From NCBI GenBank assembly GCA_011390455.1, contig JAABSI010000031.1:1-31909 (forward strand): 31,909 nucleotides of DNA, read 5' to 3'. The position numbers and the translations under genes were made by a program. Position 1 is the stretch's first letter; each line of letters opens with the position of its first letter. The notes beneath the pieces were generated by a model that saw only the letters and a list, made by a program, of their open reading frames with translations, was not told the origin of the DNA and searched no databases. Positions 6,640-15,198 of this stretch are shown here, in pieces. The stretch is from Trueperaceae bacterium (GTDB taxonomy: Bacteria > Deinococcota > Deinococci > Deinococcales > Trueperaceae).

Positions 6640-8619
6640 TCAGTCCGTCGCGGGGGTACCGTCCTCGGTCGCGTCCTCGTCGTCGGCGGTCGCGGCGTCC
6701 TCGCCATCTGCGGCTGCGTCGTCGTCGCCGATCGCGTCCGTCGGCGCCGGCTCGTCGCCGAAGACGAACGGCGCGTCGGCGCCCTCGACCAGCGACTCCT
6801 CGACGTCGACGCGCTCGCGCAGCTCGGCCAGCCACGCGTCGCGCAGCTCCGCGCGCTCCTGCGCGAGCACGGTGGTGCGGACCTGCGCCCGCACCTCGTC
6901 GAGCGGCCGCAGGCGCTCGGGCGTGCGCTGCGCCACGAGCACCACGTAGCGCTCGACGAACGCCGGGGCCGCATCGCCCTCCTCGGCCTCGCTCTCGGTG
7001 TCGACGGCGTCGGGCAGCGCCTCGGCCTCCACCTCGTCGGCGATCGCGAGCACGTCCGAGATCGACCAGACGCCGTCGGGAAGCTCGGTGAACGCCTCGG
7101 TGCCGAACAGCGTGGTGTCGAGGATGCCCTCGAGCTGCCCGGGGCGCACGGTCCCGAGCTCCTCGATGCCGGCCTCGAGATCGCCGGCGACCTCGAGGAC
7201 GTCCTCGCCCGCGAGGGTGCGGGTGCGGAAGGCCGCGGCCGCGTCGATCGACCCGAGGTCGACGCGCAGCACGTCGGCCGAGGCCGGCACCGTGAACTGC
7301 GCCGGGTTCTGCTCGTAGTAGGCGACGATGTCGTCCTCTTCGGCCTCGGCGTCGCGGGCGACGTACGCCAGCGCGCTCTGGGCGACCTGCGAGCGCGTGC
7401 CGACGAACGGCACGCCGAGTTCGCTGGCCCCTTGCGCGGCGAGCTCCTGGTCGACGAGCTGACCGAGGATCGCCGGCTTGAAGAAGGCGGTGATCAGGAT
7501 CGCGCTGTCGGGCGAGAGCGACTGCTGGATCTGCGGGTTCGTGTACGTCGCGCGCACCAGCTCGGAGCGCAGGATGTCGACGTCGCCGACGCGCGCGACC
7601 GGCTCGTCGTCGAAGCTCAGGCTGCTGGTCGCCGGGAACTCGACGCGGGCGGCGTCGACCAGGTCCTCGACGGCGCGCTCGAGCACGCCGACCTGCTTGG
7701 CCCCGAGCGCGTCCTCGCGCACGGAGGCCGCGACCTCGTCGAACGGGCGGCGCTCGGCGGCGAGGTAGTCCTCGACGACCACGACGTGGAAGCGGGCGTC
7801 CGCTTCGACGACCTCGGTGACGCCGGGACCGCCCAACCCGAAGGCCGCGGTCGCGACCGGCGTCGGGAGGGCCGGTCGGCCGACCGGACGCGGGTCGGTC
7901 TCGCCGGCGGCGGCGCCGAGCGCCCCGTCGCGATCCGCCCGCTCCACCGATACCTCGCGCGCCACGTCGGCCGCGTCCTCGCCGGCGAGCACCCGAGCGC
8001 GCGCCTCGCTGGCGGCCTCGAGCGACTCGGTGACGATGTGGCGGGCTTCGATGCGCTCCTCGCTCAGGTAGGCGTCGCGGTTGCCCTCGAAGAAGGCGCG
8101 CGCTTCCTCGTCCGACACCTCGATGCCCTCGACCAAGGAAGCCTCCCAGCGCTGCTGGCGCAGCTGCTCGCGGAGGTACTCGCGGAAGGTCTGGTCGGTG
8201 AACCCGGACCCGGCGATCAGGTTGAGGTACGCCTGGTCATTCGAGCGACCGTCGACGCCGCGGCTCTCGCGGAACTCGGCGACCGCCGCACGGACGTCGC
8301 CATCGGTGACGCGCTGGCGGGCGGCGTCCTGGCGGACGACCTCCTGGCGGATGAGGGTGTCGACGAGCAAGAGCTCGAGGTCCTCGCCCACCTCGCCCTC
8401 GGTGACGGTGACGAAGAGCGGGTTCGAGCGGGTCTGGGCGACCTGGAGCTCGCGGATCGGCTCCCCGTTGACGGTCAGCGCGACCGCGCTCGAGTCGCCC
8501 GCGCCGCCGAGGCCACCGAGGCCGCCGAGGCTGGGCGTGAAGGTGATGACCATCCCGAGCAGGAGCCCGATCGAGACGAACCAGAGAATGATCGTGTTGG
8601 CGCGACGGCTGAGCTTCAT
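6640..8619 (-). CDS. SurA/PpiD-like peptidyl-prolyl isomerase with two chaperone modules
   Basis: A 659-residue envelope chaperone, probably anchored by an uncleaved N-terminal membrane segment (residues 7-27, ending LLLGMVITF) followed by a Gly-rich linker. The first module has a SurA_N-like helical region (about 45-185, ALTVNGEPI ... QLRQQRWEAS) and a parvulin-like domain starting EARHIV near 195, keeping the conserved His. A second module begins around 330 (PVARVGDVDILRSELVRA) with a degenerate rotamase-like region (ASADVLRVDLG) lacking that His. The last 50 residues are almost all Asp, Glu, Ala and Thr. Such proteins help fold outer-membrane or secreted proteins. The ATG is supported by GGAGG 12 nt upstream. 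Isomerase activity of either domain is inferred. Confidence 0.82.
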   Translation of the reverse strand: MKLSRRANTIILWFVSIGLLLGMVITFTPSLGGLGGLGGAGDSSAVALTVNGEPIRELQVAQTRSNPLFVTVTEGEVGEDLELLLVDTLIRQEVVRQDAARQRVTDGDVRAAVAEFRESRGVDGRSNDQAYLNLIAGSGFTDQTFREYLREQLRQQRWEASLVEGIEVSDEEARAFFEGNRDAYLSEERIEARHIVTESLEAASEARARVLAGEDAADVAREVSVERADRDGALGAAAGETDPRPVGRPALPTPVATAAFGLGGPGVTEVVEADARFHVVVVEDYLAAERRPFDEVAASVREDALGAKQVGVLERAVEDLVDAARVEFPATSSLSFDDEPVARVGDVDILRSELVRATYTNPQIQQSLSPDSAILITAFFKPAILGQLVDQELAAQGASELGVPFVGTRSQVAQSALAYVARDAEAEEDDIVAYYEQNPAQFTVPASADVLRVDLGSIDAAAAFRTRTLAGEDVLEVAGDLEAGIEELGTVRPGQLEGILDTTLFGTEAFTELPDGVWSISDVLAIADEVEAEALPDAVDTESEAEEGDAAPAFVERYVVLVAQRTPERLRPLDEVRAQVRTTVLAQERAELRDAWLAELRERVDVEESLVEGADAPFVFGDEPAPTDAIGDDDAAADGEDAATADDEDATEDGTPATD

Positions 8620-8679
8620 GGGTGTTGACGTCCTCCAAGGGTGGTGCTAGCTTGACGTTTGCGTTCTTGCGGTTCCCGC

Positions 8680-8756
8680 GCGCCCGTAGCTCAGTCGGAT
8701 AGAGCGTTCGCCTCCGGAGCGAAAGGTCACAGGTTCGAATCCTGTCGGGCGCACCA
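8680..8756 (+). tRNA. tRNA-Arg (anticodon CCG), CCA encoded
   Basis: Acceptor GCGCCCG/CGGGCGC, D arm GCTC-GAGC, anticodon stem TTCGC/GCGAA with loop CTCCGGA (anticodon CCG, reading CGG) and T arm ACAGG-TTCGAAT-CCTGT. Discriminator A and CCA follow at 8753-8756. It is divergent from the SurA-like gene; no convincing promoter hexamer pair is seen at the right distance. Confidence 0.97.
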
Positions 8757-8838
8757 AACCGCGGCGTGGCATCTTGGACGACGCGCACGACCGTTCGGCA
8801 GCGCCGAAAAGTGTAGCACGCACCCAGGATGAGGAGTT

Positions 8839-8866
8839 CGCGGGCGGCCCCACGGGGCCGCCCGCG
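8839..8866. terminator. Perfect 13-bp stem-loop between tRNA-Arg and the S41 peptidase gene
   Basis: Arms 8839-8851 and 8854-8866 are fully complementary; a realistic loop uses the innermost pair as well. It lies between a plus-strand tRNA and the end of a minus-strand gene, so it could serve both. There is no U-tract. Bases 8757-8893 contain nothing else that I recognise. Confidence 0.65.
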
Positions 8867-8893
8867 TTCCGTCGGGGCCGCGGGCCGAGGGCC

Positions 8894-10252
8894 TCAGAAG
8901 AACCTCCCGGGCGTGAAGGGCAGCGCCCCCAACAACCGCCGCGCCTCCGCGACCGGCGGATCGACGCCGCGCGCGAGGTCGCGGACGTCGGCGCGCGCCA
9001 CCACGTCCGGCAGCAAGCCGCCCACGAGCGACGCACCGGTCGGGCTGCGCAGGTCGGCGATCGCCACGAGCACGCGGCTGCCGTCCGGCAGTTCGAAGGC
9101 GCGCACGGCCTCGACGTTCCCCGACGTCCGCTCGCCGACGATCCGAGCGCCGAGCACCTCCGCCAGCGCCGCGGCCAGGACCTCCGCGGCGCTGGCGTTC
9201 TCGGAGCCGACCAGCACGACGACCGGGCCGGCGAAGCGCACGGGGTCGGCCAGCCGCTGCTCCCCGAACGACGTGCCGTCGCTCCGCCGCAGCCGCGCCA
9301 CCGCGACCGGGCCCGCGGGCGCCGCCTCGATGCCGGCGGTCGCGCGCCACGCCTCCTCGCCGCGGGCGACCGCGACCGACCAGGTCCCGTCGCCGAACGC
9401 GGCGAACGTGAGCCCGGCCTCGAGCACGCGCCCGCCCAGGTTGCCGCGCAGGTCGAGCACCAAGGCCCGCGCCCCGGAGGCGACCAACCCGCGCACGGCC
9501 TCGTGCACGTCGGCCGCGACGCCGTCGGTGTTGAACGTGGGGACGTGGAGGTAGCCGATGCCGTCGTCCAGCAGCACCGCGTAGGGGCGCGTGGCGACCG
9601 CGGCGAAGTCGACCGCCCCCCCGACCACGTCGAGGTCGAAGCGGACGCGTCCGCGCTCGACCGTGAGCGCCGCCGGTCCGGCGCGCAGCGCCTCGGCCAG
9701 CGCGGCGTTCGCGGCGAACAGGCTGCCCACGTGGCGCAGGTCGAGGTCGCCCACCGCCGTGATCACGTCCGCGCGGCGCAACCCGGCGCGGTCGGCGGGC
9801 GTGCGCGGGTAGACGCGCTCGACGACCAGACCGCGGTCCTCCACGTAGGCGAGCTGCACGCCCAGACGGACCGGCTCCGCATCGCTCGGCGACCTCGGAG
9901 CGGGGGCGGCCGCCGCCGCCGGGCGCCCCAACCAGCTCGAGTGTCCGTCGGCGAGGGCCCGCAGCATCCGCTCCATCACGGCGTCGAAGGCGGCCCGGCC
10001 GTCGGCTGCCGCCGCGGCCTCGCGGTACTCGGCGCCCCAGCGGGCCCAGTCGCGCTGCTCCGGCGCGTGGTACTCGGCGGCGAAGAGGTCCACCACGGCG
10101 TCGACGACCCGTGCGCGCCCCTCGGCGGAGTCCCACGCCGAGGCGAGCGGGGCCGAGGTCGCCGGGGGCTGCGGGAGCGCGCTCGGTTGGGCCCGCGCCC
10201 CCGGCGTCGCGAACGCCAGCAGACCGACGGCGATCAGGGCGACGGTGTGCAT
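8894..10252 (-). CDS. Secreted PDZ-containing S41-family peptidase
   Basis: A 452-residue exported peptidase. Residues 1-22 form a signal peptide ending AR-AQ. A helical N-terminal region with DGHSS (His104) is followed by a PDZ domain (about 127-210, containing RTPADRAGLRRADVI) and the S41 core: LDLRGNLGG (266-274) and the nucleophile in NASAAEV (Ser354). The position 25 residues on, Lys in CtpA-type enzymes, is Asn379 (TSGN). Either the enzyme uses a Ser-His-Glu arrangement like the tricorn-type S41B group (His104, Ser354, Glu381), or it is inactive. The ATG at 10252 lies 38 nt after the stop of the GerMN gene, so the two are probably cotranscribed with the TPR gene. It differs markedly from the S41 peptidase at 483-1478, which lacks PDZ but keeps the Lys. 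Confidence 0.83.
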   Translation of the reverse strand: MHTVALIAVGLLAFATPGARAQPSALPQPPATSAPLASAWDSAEGRARVVDAVVDLFAAEYHAPEQRDWARWGAEYREAAAAADGRAAFDAVMERMLRALADGHSSWLGRPAAAAAPAPRSPSDAEPVRLGVQLAYVEDRGLVVERVYPRTPADRAGLRRADVITAVGDLDLRHVGSLFAANAALAEALRAGPAALTVERGRVRFDLDVVGGAVDFAAVATRPYAVLLDDGIGYLHVPTFNTDGVAADVHEAVRGLVASGARALVLDLRGNLGGRVLEAGLTFAAFGDGTWSVAVARGEEAWRATAGIEAAPAGPVAVARLRRSDGTSFGEQRLADPVRFAGPVVVLVGSENASAAEVLAAALAEVLGARIVGERTSGNVEAVRAFELPDGSRVLVAIADLRSPTGASLVGGLLPDVVARADVRDLARGVDPPVAEARRLLGALPFTPGRFF

Positions 10253-10290
10253 CGCGCACCGGCGACGCCCGGGGGCGCCCCCCGCGCCGG

Positions 10291-10815
10291 TCACCACCGC
10301 GGCAACGCCCCGTCCGGTCGACGCCAGGGCCACGCCACCATCACGCCCTCGCCGCCCCACGCCTCGAGCGCGCGCCCGTCGACGCGCACCTCGACCGCCG
10401 ACACGCCGCCAGGTTGGGTCAACGTGTACGTGAGCTGCGCGATGCGCCCGATCATCGAGGCCGTGCCGCCCCCCGCGGCGACCGCCGCATCGAGGTCGAC
10501 CACCAGCACGTCGCCCGCCCAGCGAACGCTCCGGACGTCGGTGCCCGGCGGCACCTCGCTCGCCAACCCGCGGGCGGCCTCGGCCGCGGTCGGTCCGGCG
10601 GCCAGCGCCTCCACGGCGGCCCGCGCGGCGTCGAGCGCCCCGTCGGGACGCAAGCGCCGGGCGACCGCCTCGAGCGTGAACGAGCCCCCCTCGTCGCGCA
10701 CCAGGTAGACCACGGTGTCGGGGAGGCGCTGCATGGTGCGCGTCGCGAGCACCCCGAACACCGCGAGCAGCAGGAGCAGCGCCAACGCCGCCACCCGCAG
10801 GACGACGGTGCGCAT
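10291..10815 (-). CDS. GerMN-domain envelope protein
   Basis: A 174-residue protein with one N-terminal membrane segment (residues 5-25, VALRVAAL-like hydrophobic run ending GVLATRT) and an exported GerMN domain (about 35-160). Recognisable parts are a strand-rich start (VVYLVRDEG), [34 protein letters not shown] and VEVRVDGR. GerMN domains were named from spore germination proteins but also occur in lipoproteins and anchored proteins of non-spore-formers, where they are thought to bind cell-wall components. Its ATG follows the TGA of the TPR gene by 2 nt, so translation is probably coupled. No catalytic residues are expected. Confidence 0.78.
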   Translation of the reverse strand: MRTVVLRVAALALLLLLAVFGVLATRTMQRLPDTVVYLVRDEGGSFTLEAVARRLRPDGALDAARAAVEALAAGPTAAEAARGLASEVPPGTDVRSVRWAGDVLVVDLDAAVAAGGGTASMIGRIAQLTYTLTQPGGVSAVEVRVDGRALEAWGGEGVMVAWPWRRPDGALPRW

Positions 10816-10817
10816 GG

Positions 10818-12374
10818 TCACGGCTGCTCGGCGTCGGGTTCGGCGTCGAGGTCGGCGTCGGGATCGGGCTCGGCGTCCGGATCGGCGTCCGGATCGACCT
10901 CGGGCGCCGCCCGGAAGGCGGCGTCCTCGGCGAACCAGGCGACGTCGGCATCGTCGGGCAGCAGTTCGGCGGCGCGGGCGTAGGCGGTGGCGGCGGCCGC
11001 GAAGTCGCGCACGGTGTACGCGACGCGGCCGAGCCAGCTCCAGGCGAGACCGGAGTCCGGATCCGCCGCGACGACCGCCTCGAAGCGCGCCCGCGCCGTC
11101 GCCAGATCGGCGGCCTCGAACGCCGCCACGCCGCTCGCGAACGCGGCCGCGACCTCCGGATCCGCGTCGCGGCCGTACGCGAGTTGCTCCCGGAGCCGGT
11201 TCCGGAAGAAGCGGGCGCGCTCGTCCGCCGGGTCGAGCTCGACGACGCGCGCCCAGGCCGCCTCCGCCGCCGCGAGCGCGCCCGCCTCCTGCAGGCTGCG
11301 CGCTCGCCACACCCACGCCTCGACGAAGCCGGGGTTCGCCTCGGTCGCGGCGCCGAAGAGCGCGCCGGCCGCCTCGAGGTCGCCGCGCTCGTAGGCGGCC
11401 AACCCGTCCAGGAAGGCGCCCCCCGCTTCGACCCCGAAGTCGCGCTCCAGTTCGGCGGCGCGCAAGAAGTACGCGAGCCCGGCGTCCTCGGGACGCAGCG
11501 CCGCCGCCGCGGCGAAGGCGGCGACGGCGCGGTCGGGGTCGCCCGACTCCAGCGCGACGCGTCCGGTCCAGGCGTGCGCGTCGGCGTACTCGGGGGCCGC
11601 CTGCCGCGCCTCCTCGAACGCCGTCGCCGCGGCCTCGAGGTCGCCCGCTTCGTACGCGGCCAAGCCGCTGCGGAAGGCCGAGCTGGCGACGACCCCGACG
11701 CGCTCGCCCAGCTCGGCCTCGGTCACGAAGTAGGCGGCCTCCGGGGAGTCGGGCTGCAGCGCCGCCCAGCGACGCAGGTGCGGCAGCGCCGCGACCGGGT
11801 CGCCCCCCTCGAGCAGCACGCGCCCCAGCCAGCGGTGGGCGTCGGCATCGTCGGGTACGAGTTCGACCCAGCGGGCGAAGGTGGCACGGGCCGCCTCGCG
11901 GTCGCCCGCTTGGTAGCGCGCGAAGCCGTACTCCCGCAGCGCCTCGGTGGCCGCCTCCAGGAGGGTGCCCGGAGGCGCGGGCACGGGCGAGGCCGGTTCC
12001 GCCCACGGGTCCTCGGGGCGCGCCGCCTCGAGCGCGTCGACGGCGGCCACCGCCCGCACCCACCAGCCCACGGCCACATGGGTGCGGAGCGACGCCCGCA
12101 GCGGCACCGGATGGCCTGGGGCGGCGGCGACCGCCCCCCGGACCGCCACCAGCGCGGTGCGCCAGGCGGGGGCGTCGGGCGTCCACGGACGCGGCGAGCC
12201 GACGGCCTCCTCCAGCGCGTCGACGGCCCCCGCCCACGGCGCCGCAGCCGCCGCGGGCAGCGGCGGATCGCCCGGGGCGAACCCCACCTGCGCCGCGACG
12301 CTCCCGAACAGGCACGCGCCGACGAGGCACGCCAGGAGCGCGCGACCGAGGGGGCGGCGTCGCGTACGGTGCAT
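10818..12374 (-). CDS. Exported TPR protein with 87-residue supra-repeats
   Basis: A 518-residue secreted tetratricopeptide-repeat protein. Residues 1-29 are a signal peptide ([10 protein letters not shown] then a hydrophobic core to VAAQ). From residue 151 there are four long units: 151-237 and 238-324 are both exactly 87 residues, a third is about 91 and the last is partial. Each unit holds two TPR hairpins ([12 protein letters not shown], then GRVxLExGDPxxA) and a helix like [10 protein letters not shown]. The C-terminus is a run of Asp-Pro-Asp-Ala-type acidic residues. TPR arrays bind other proteins; the partner is unknown. The gene is first in a probable operon with the GerMN and S41 genes, and divergent from ffh. 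TACAAC 5 nt before the ATG is a possible degenerate leaderless -10. Confidence 0.8.
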   Translation of the reverse strand: MHRTRRRPLGRALLACLVGACLFGSVAAQVGFAPGDPPLPAAAAAPWAGAVDALEEAVGSPRPWTPDAPAWRTALVAVRGAVAAAPGHPVPLRASLRTHVAVGWWVRAVAAVDALEAARPEDPWAEPASPVPAPPGTLLEAATEALREYGFARYQAGDREAARATFARWVELVPDDADAHRWLGRVLLEGGDPVAALPHLRRWAALQPDSPEAAYFVTEAELGERVGVVASSAFRSGLAAYEAGDLEAAATAFEEARQAAPEYADAHAWTGRVALESGDPDRAVAAFAAAAALRPEDAGLAYFLRAAELERDFGVEAGGAFLDGLAAYERGDLEAAGALFGAATEANPGFVEAWVWRARSLQEAGALAAAEAAWARVVELDPADERARFFRNRLREQLAYGRDADPEVAAAFASGVAAFEAADLATARARFEAVVAADPDSGLAWSWLGRVAYTVRDFAAAATAYARAAELLPDDADVAWFAEDAAFRAAPEVDPDADPDAEPDPDADLDAEPDAEQP

Positions 12375-12461
12375 GCCCCGTTGTACCGGAACGCGATGAA
12401 GCGCGCGTGGGGCCGGCGACCAAACGGGACGGCCGATCGCCACGGGGTGCGGCCGCTGCGA

Positions 12462-12490
12462 TTGACCCTCATCGTCCGCGTGGGTACCCT
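12462..12490 (+). promoter_or_regulatory. Promoter of ffh (TTGACC - 17 - TACCCT)
   Basis: TTGACC at 12462-12467 and TACCCT at 12485-12490 are separated by 17 bases, the best sigma70-type match in the window. Transcription would start near 12497, leaving a leader of about 64 nt that ends in an AGGAGAGG ribosome-binding site. Confidence 0.75.
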
Positions 12491-12560
12491 GGGCGCCCGG
12501 ACATCGCGCACGCACCCGCGACCGGCGCGCACCGGCCCGTGCAGGAGAGGATCGACCCCC

Positions 12561-13883
12561 ATGTTCCAGAGCCTCGGCGATCGACTCCAGAACGTCTTCG
12601 ACGGCCTCCGCGGCCGCGGCAAGCTCAGCGAGGCCGACGTCAAAGCCGCGCTGCGCGAAGTGCGCGTCGCGCTGCTCGAGGCCGACGTCAACCTAGAGGT
12701 GGCGAAGGACTTCGTCGCGCAGGTCCAGGAGAAGGCGATCGGGTCGGAGACGCTCCTGTCGCTGAACCCCGACCAGCGCGTGGTCGCGATCGTCCACGAG
12801 CAGATGGTGGCGACGCTCGGCGGCAAGGCGGCCGTCCCCAACCTGCGCAACGACGGCAACGTCTGGATGCTCGTCGGCCTGCAAGGGGCCGGCAAGACGA
12901 CCACCGCCGGCAAGCTCGCCTACCGCTACAAGGCGCAGGGGCGCCGACCGCTGCTGATCGCGGCCGACACCCAGCGCCCCGCGGCGCGCGAGCAGCTGCG
13001 CATCCTCGGCCAGCAGATCGGCGTGCCCGTGCTCGAGGTGGGCGACGACGAGCCGGTGCGCGTGACCAAGCAGCGCCTGGACGCCGCGCTGAAGGCCGAC
13101 TTCCGCGACCTGATCATCGTCGACACCGCGGGGCGCCTGCAGATCGACGACCGCCTGATGGGGCAGCTCGAGGAGCTGCGCGACGCGCTGCAACCGACCG
13201 AACGGCTCCTGGTGGTCGACGCGATGACCGGTCAGCAGTCGCTGCCGGTGGCGAAGAGCTTCGACGAGCGCGTCGGTCTGTCGGGCCTGATCCTCACCAA
13301 GATGGACGGCGACGCGCGCGGCGGGGCGGCGCTGTCGGCCAAACACGTCACCGGCAAGCCGATCCTCTTCGCCGGGATGAGCGAGAAGATCGACGGCCTC
13401 GAGCCGTTCCATCCCGACCGCATCGCCGGCCGGATCCTGGGCATGGGCGACGTGCTCACCCTCATCGAGAAAGCCAAGGCGCTCGAGGGCGACGACGACG
13501 GCGCGCTCGAGAAGGGCAAGGGGCTCGCGGACTTCTCGCTCGCCGACATGCTCACCCAGATGCGTCGCATCAAGCAGATGGGCTCGTTCACCGACGTGCT
13601 CGGCATGATCCCGGGGGCGAACAAGCTGCTCCCCGCCGGGGCGGAGGTCGACGAGCGCGAGATCGGCCGCGTCGAGGCGATCATCTCGTCGATGACCGAG
13701 CGCGAGCGGCGCGACCCCAAGCTGCTCAACGCCAGCCGCCGCAAGCGGATCGCGCGCGGTTCCGGCACCACCGTGCAAGACGTCAACCGGCTCATGCGCA
13801 ACTACGAGGAGATGCGGACGATGATGAAGCGCATGGGCAAGCGGCCCCCCGGGCGCGGCGGCCGCAATCGGCCGCGCTTCTGA
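12561..13883 (+). CDS. ffh: Signal recognition particle protein Ffh
   Basis: The SRP54 GTPase, which with SRP RNA binds signal sequences emerging from the ribosome and delivers them to FtsY at the membrane. It has 440 residues. The N domain (1-95) is followed by the G domain: P-loop GLQGAGKTT (106-114), DTQRPAAR (136-143), DTAGRLQ (188-194) and [10 protein letters not shown] (246-255). The Met-rich M domain fills the C-terminus, ending in a basic, Gly/Arg-rich tail after [13 protein letters not shown]. The ATG has AGGAGAGG upstream and a good promoter. It lies 166 bases before rpsP, the common ffh-rpsP order, though rpsP has its own promoter. Confidence 0.98.
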   Translation: MFQSLGDRLQNVFDGLRGRGKLSEADVKAALREVRVALLEADVNLEVAKDFVAQVQEKAIGSETLLSLNPDQRVVAIVHEQMVATLGGKAAVPNLRNDGNVWMLVGLQGAGKTTTAGKLAYRYKAQGRRPLLIAADTQRPAAREQLRILGQQIGVPVLEVGDDEPVRVTKQRLDAALKADFRDLIIVDTAGRLQIDDRLMGQLEELRDALQPTERLLVVDAMTGQQSLPVAKSFDERVGLSGLILTKMDGDARGGAALSAKHVTGKPILFAGMSEKIDGLEPFHPDRIAGRILGMGDVLTLIEKAKALEGDDDGALEKGKGLADFSLADMLTQMRRIKQMGSFTDVLGMIPGANKLLPAGAEVDEREIGRVEAIISSMTERERRDPKLLNASRRKRIARGSGTTVQDVNRLMRNYEEMRTMMKRMGKRPPGRGGRNRPRF

Positions 13884-13900
13884 ACCCCGGCCCGGATCGA

Positions 13901-13930
13901 TTGGACAGCGCACCCTGGGTCGTGTAGCAT
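13901..13930 (+). promoter_or_regulatory. Candidate promoter of the rpsP operon
   Basis: TTGGAC (13901-13906) and TAGCAT (13925-13930) are 18 bases apart; the register TGGACA gives 17. It starts a leader of about 110 nt before rpsP, rich in short GC palindromes that I cannot assign to a known regulator. Confidence 0.55.
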
Positions 13931-14049
13931 TCGAGGTTGAGACGCTCGACCCGGGTGCCGCCGCGCGGCGCCGCGGCTCGTTCCCCGGAACCGAGGCACG
14001 CCAAGCGGCACCGCCGCGCCCGGGGACGCACCCCAGGAGGGACCCCACG

Positions 14050-14364
14050 ATGGTCAAGATCCGCATGATGCGCATGGGCGCCAAGAAGAACCCGCACTAC
14101 CGCATGGTCGTCGTCGACGCGCGCGTGAAGCGCGGCGGCGATTACATCGAATCGCTCGGCCACGTCGACCCGCGCGCCGGCGACGGCGGCACCATGACGC
14201 TCGACGCCGAGCGTGCCGCGCACTGGCTCGCCTTGGGCGCCCAGCCCACCGAAAGCGCGCTCCGCCTGCTCGAGAAGGCCGGCATCCCCGTGCCCGACGT
14301 CCAGGCCAAGCGCTCGCGCGGCCACATCGCCCGCGCCGCCGCCGCCCAGCAAGCCGCGGCCTGA
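14050..14364 (+). CDS. rpsP: 30S ribosomal protein bS16
   Basis: A component of the small ribosomal subunit that binds 16S rRNA. The 104 residues begin with the family hallmark VKIRMMRMGAKKNPHYRMVV, then DARVKRGGDYIESLGHVDP and the AHWLALGAQPTESALRLLEK helix. An Ala-rich tail extends beyond the usual 80-90 residues. AGGAGG at 14035-14040 is 9 nt before the ATG, one of the strongest ribosome-binding sites in the window. It is first in a five-gene run with khpA, rimM, a glycosyltransferase and trmD, with gaps of only 5-13 nt. Confidence 0.98.
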   Translation: MVKIRMMRMGAKKNPHYRMVVVDARVKRGGDYIESLGHVDPRAGDGGTMTLDAERAAHWLALGAQPTESALRLLEKAGIPVPDVQAKRSRGHIARAAAAQQAAA

Positions 14365-14375
14365 GTTCCGACCGC

Positions 14376-14609
14376 ATGCCGCGCGAACTGGTCGCCTACG
14401 TCGTCCAGAACCTCGTCTCGGACGTCGACGCCCTCGACGTCCGTGAGGTGGTCGACGATCGCGGCGGCGTGCGCATCGAGATCCGCTGCGACGGCGCCGA
14501 CGCCGGCCGCGTGATCGGGCGCGGCGGGCGCGTCATCAACGGTCTCCGAACCCTCGCGCGGGCCGCCACCGACGGTCGCCAGCGCGTCGACGTCCACCTG
14601 ATCGAGTAA
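14376..14609 (+). CDS. khpA: KH-domain RNA-binding protein KhpA
   Basis: A 77-residue single KH-domain protein. The GxxG loop is seen in VIGRGGRVINGLRTL (about residues 47-61). KhpA pairs with KhpB (Jag/EloR) in other bacteria to bind RNAs and affect cell division and elongation; KhpB is not in this window. Its place between rpsP and rimM, 11 nt after rpsP, is the conserved one across many phyla. There is no clear ribosome-binding site in the short gap, so translation may be coupled to rpsP. Confidence 0.93.
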   Translation: MPRELVAYVVQNLVSDVDALDVREVVDDRGGVRIEIRCDGADAGRVIGRGGRVINGLRTLARAATDGRQRVDVHLIE

Positions 14610-14615
14610 GCGCCG

Positions 14616-15185
14616 GTGCCCGAGCACCACGGACCCGCGCGGAGCCCGCATCCCGCCGCCCCACCGACCGGATGGGTGCGGCTCGCCCGTTTGGGTCGGC
14701 CGTTCCAGGTCCGCGGGTCGCTCAAGGCCGAGCCCGTGAGCCCGAGCGCCGCCGCCGCGCTCCGCGCCCTGGCGCACGAGCTCGGTCCGGTTTGGGTCGA
14801 CGGCGTGGGCGCCACCCGGCTGCGCGAGGCGCGCACCGTCGGCGCCGGGCTGGTCGTGGCGGTGCAGGGGATCTACACCCCGGAGCGGGCGCGACCGCTC
14901 ACGCATGCGCACGTCTGGGCCGATCCCGCCTGGCTGCCGGAGCCCGACCCGGACGACGATCCGGACGCCGTCGACGTCGCCCGCCTCGAGGGTGCGCCGG
15001 TGCTTCGGGACGGCGCCCCGTACGGTCGCGTCGCCTACGTGCTCCTGGGCGCCCAGGACCTGCTCGCCATCGACGGACCGGAGGGCGAGCGCCTGGTGCC
15101 GTGGGCGGCGCCCTACGTGGAGTGGGACGGGACGACGGTCGACCTCGTCGACGTGCCGCCGGGTCTGCTGGACGGCGACGCGTGA
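14616..15185 (+). CDS. rimM: Ribosome maturation factor RimM
   Basis: Assists late 30S assembly around 16S helices 31/33b and binds uS19. The protein has 189 residues from GTG 14616. The N-terminal RimM barrel starts after a Pro/His-rich extension, at WVRLARLGRPFQVRGSLKAEP (about residues 20-40). The C-terminal PRC-like barrel holds LEGAPVLRDGAPYGRVAYVL, QDLLAID and ERLVPWAAPYV. An acidic linker (PDPDDDPDA) joins the two. It follows khpA by 6 nt and is followed after 13 nt by a glycosyltransferase instead of trmD. The GTG has no strong ribosome-binding site; no better start removes the extension. Confidence 0.94.
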   Translation: MPEHHGPARSPHPAAPPTGWVRLARLGRPFQVRGSLKAEPVSPSAAAALRALAHELGPVWVDGVGATRLREARTVGAGLVVAVQGIYTPERARPLTHAHVWADPAWLPEPDPDDDPDAVDVARLEGAPVLRDGAPYGRVAYVLLGAQDLLAIDGPEGERLVPWAAPYVEWDGTTVDLVDVPPGLLDGDA

Positions 15186-15198
15186 CCGGCGCCCGACC

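Noticed and set aside
4652..8628. Long plus-strand frames antisense to purH and the SurA-like gene (to 6949 and from 6607)
   Set aside because: Compositionally biased, no recognisable domains, and fully overlapped by confident minus-strand genes.
8652..8657. TTGACG before tRNA-Arg as a -35 element
   Set aside because: With normal spacing the -10 would fall at about 8675 (GC-only) and transcription would start inside the tRNA.
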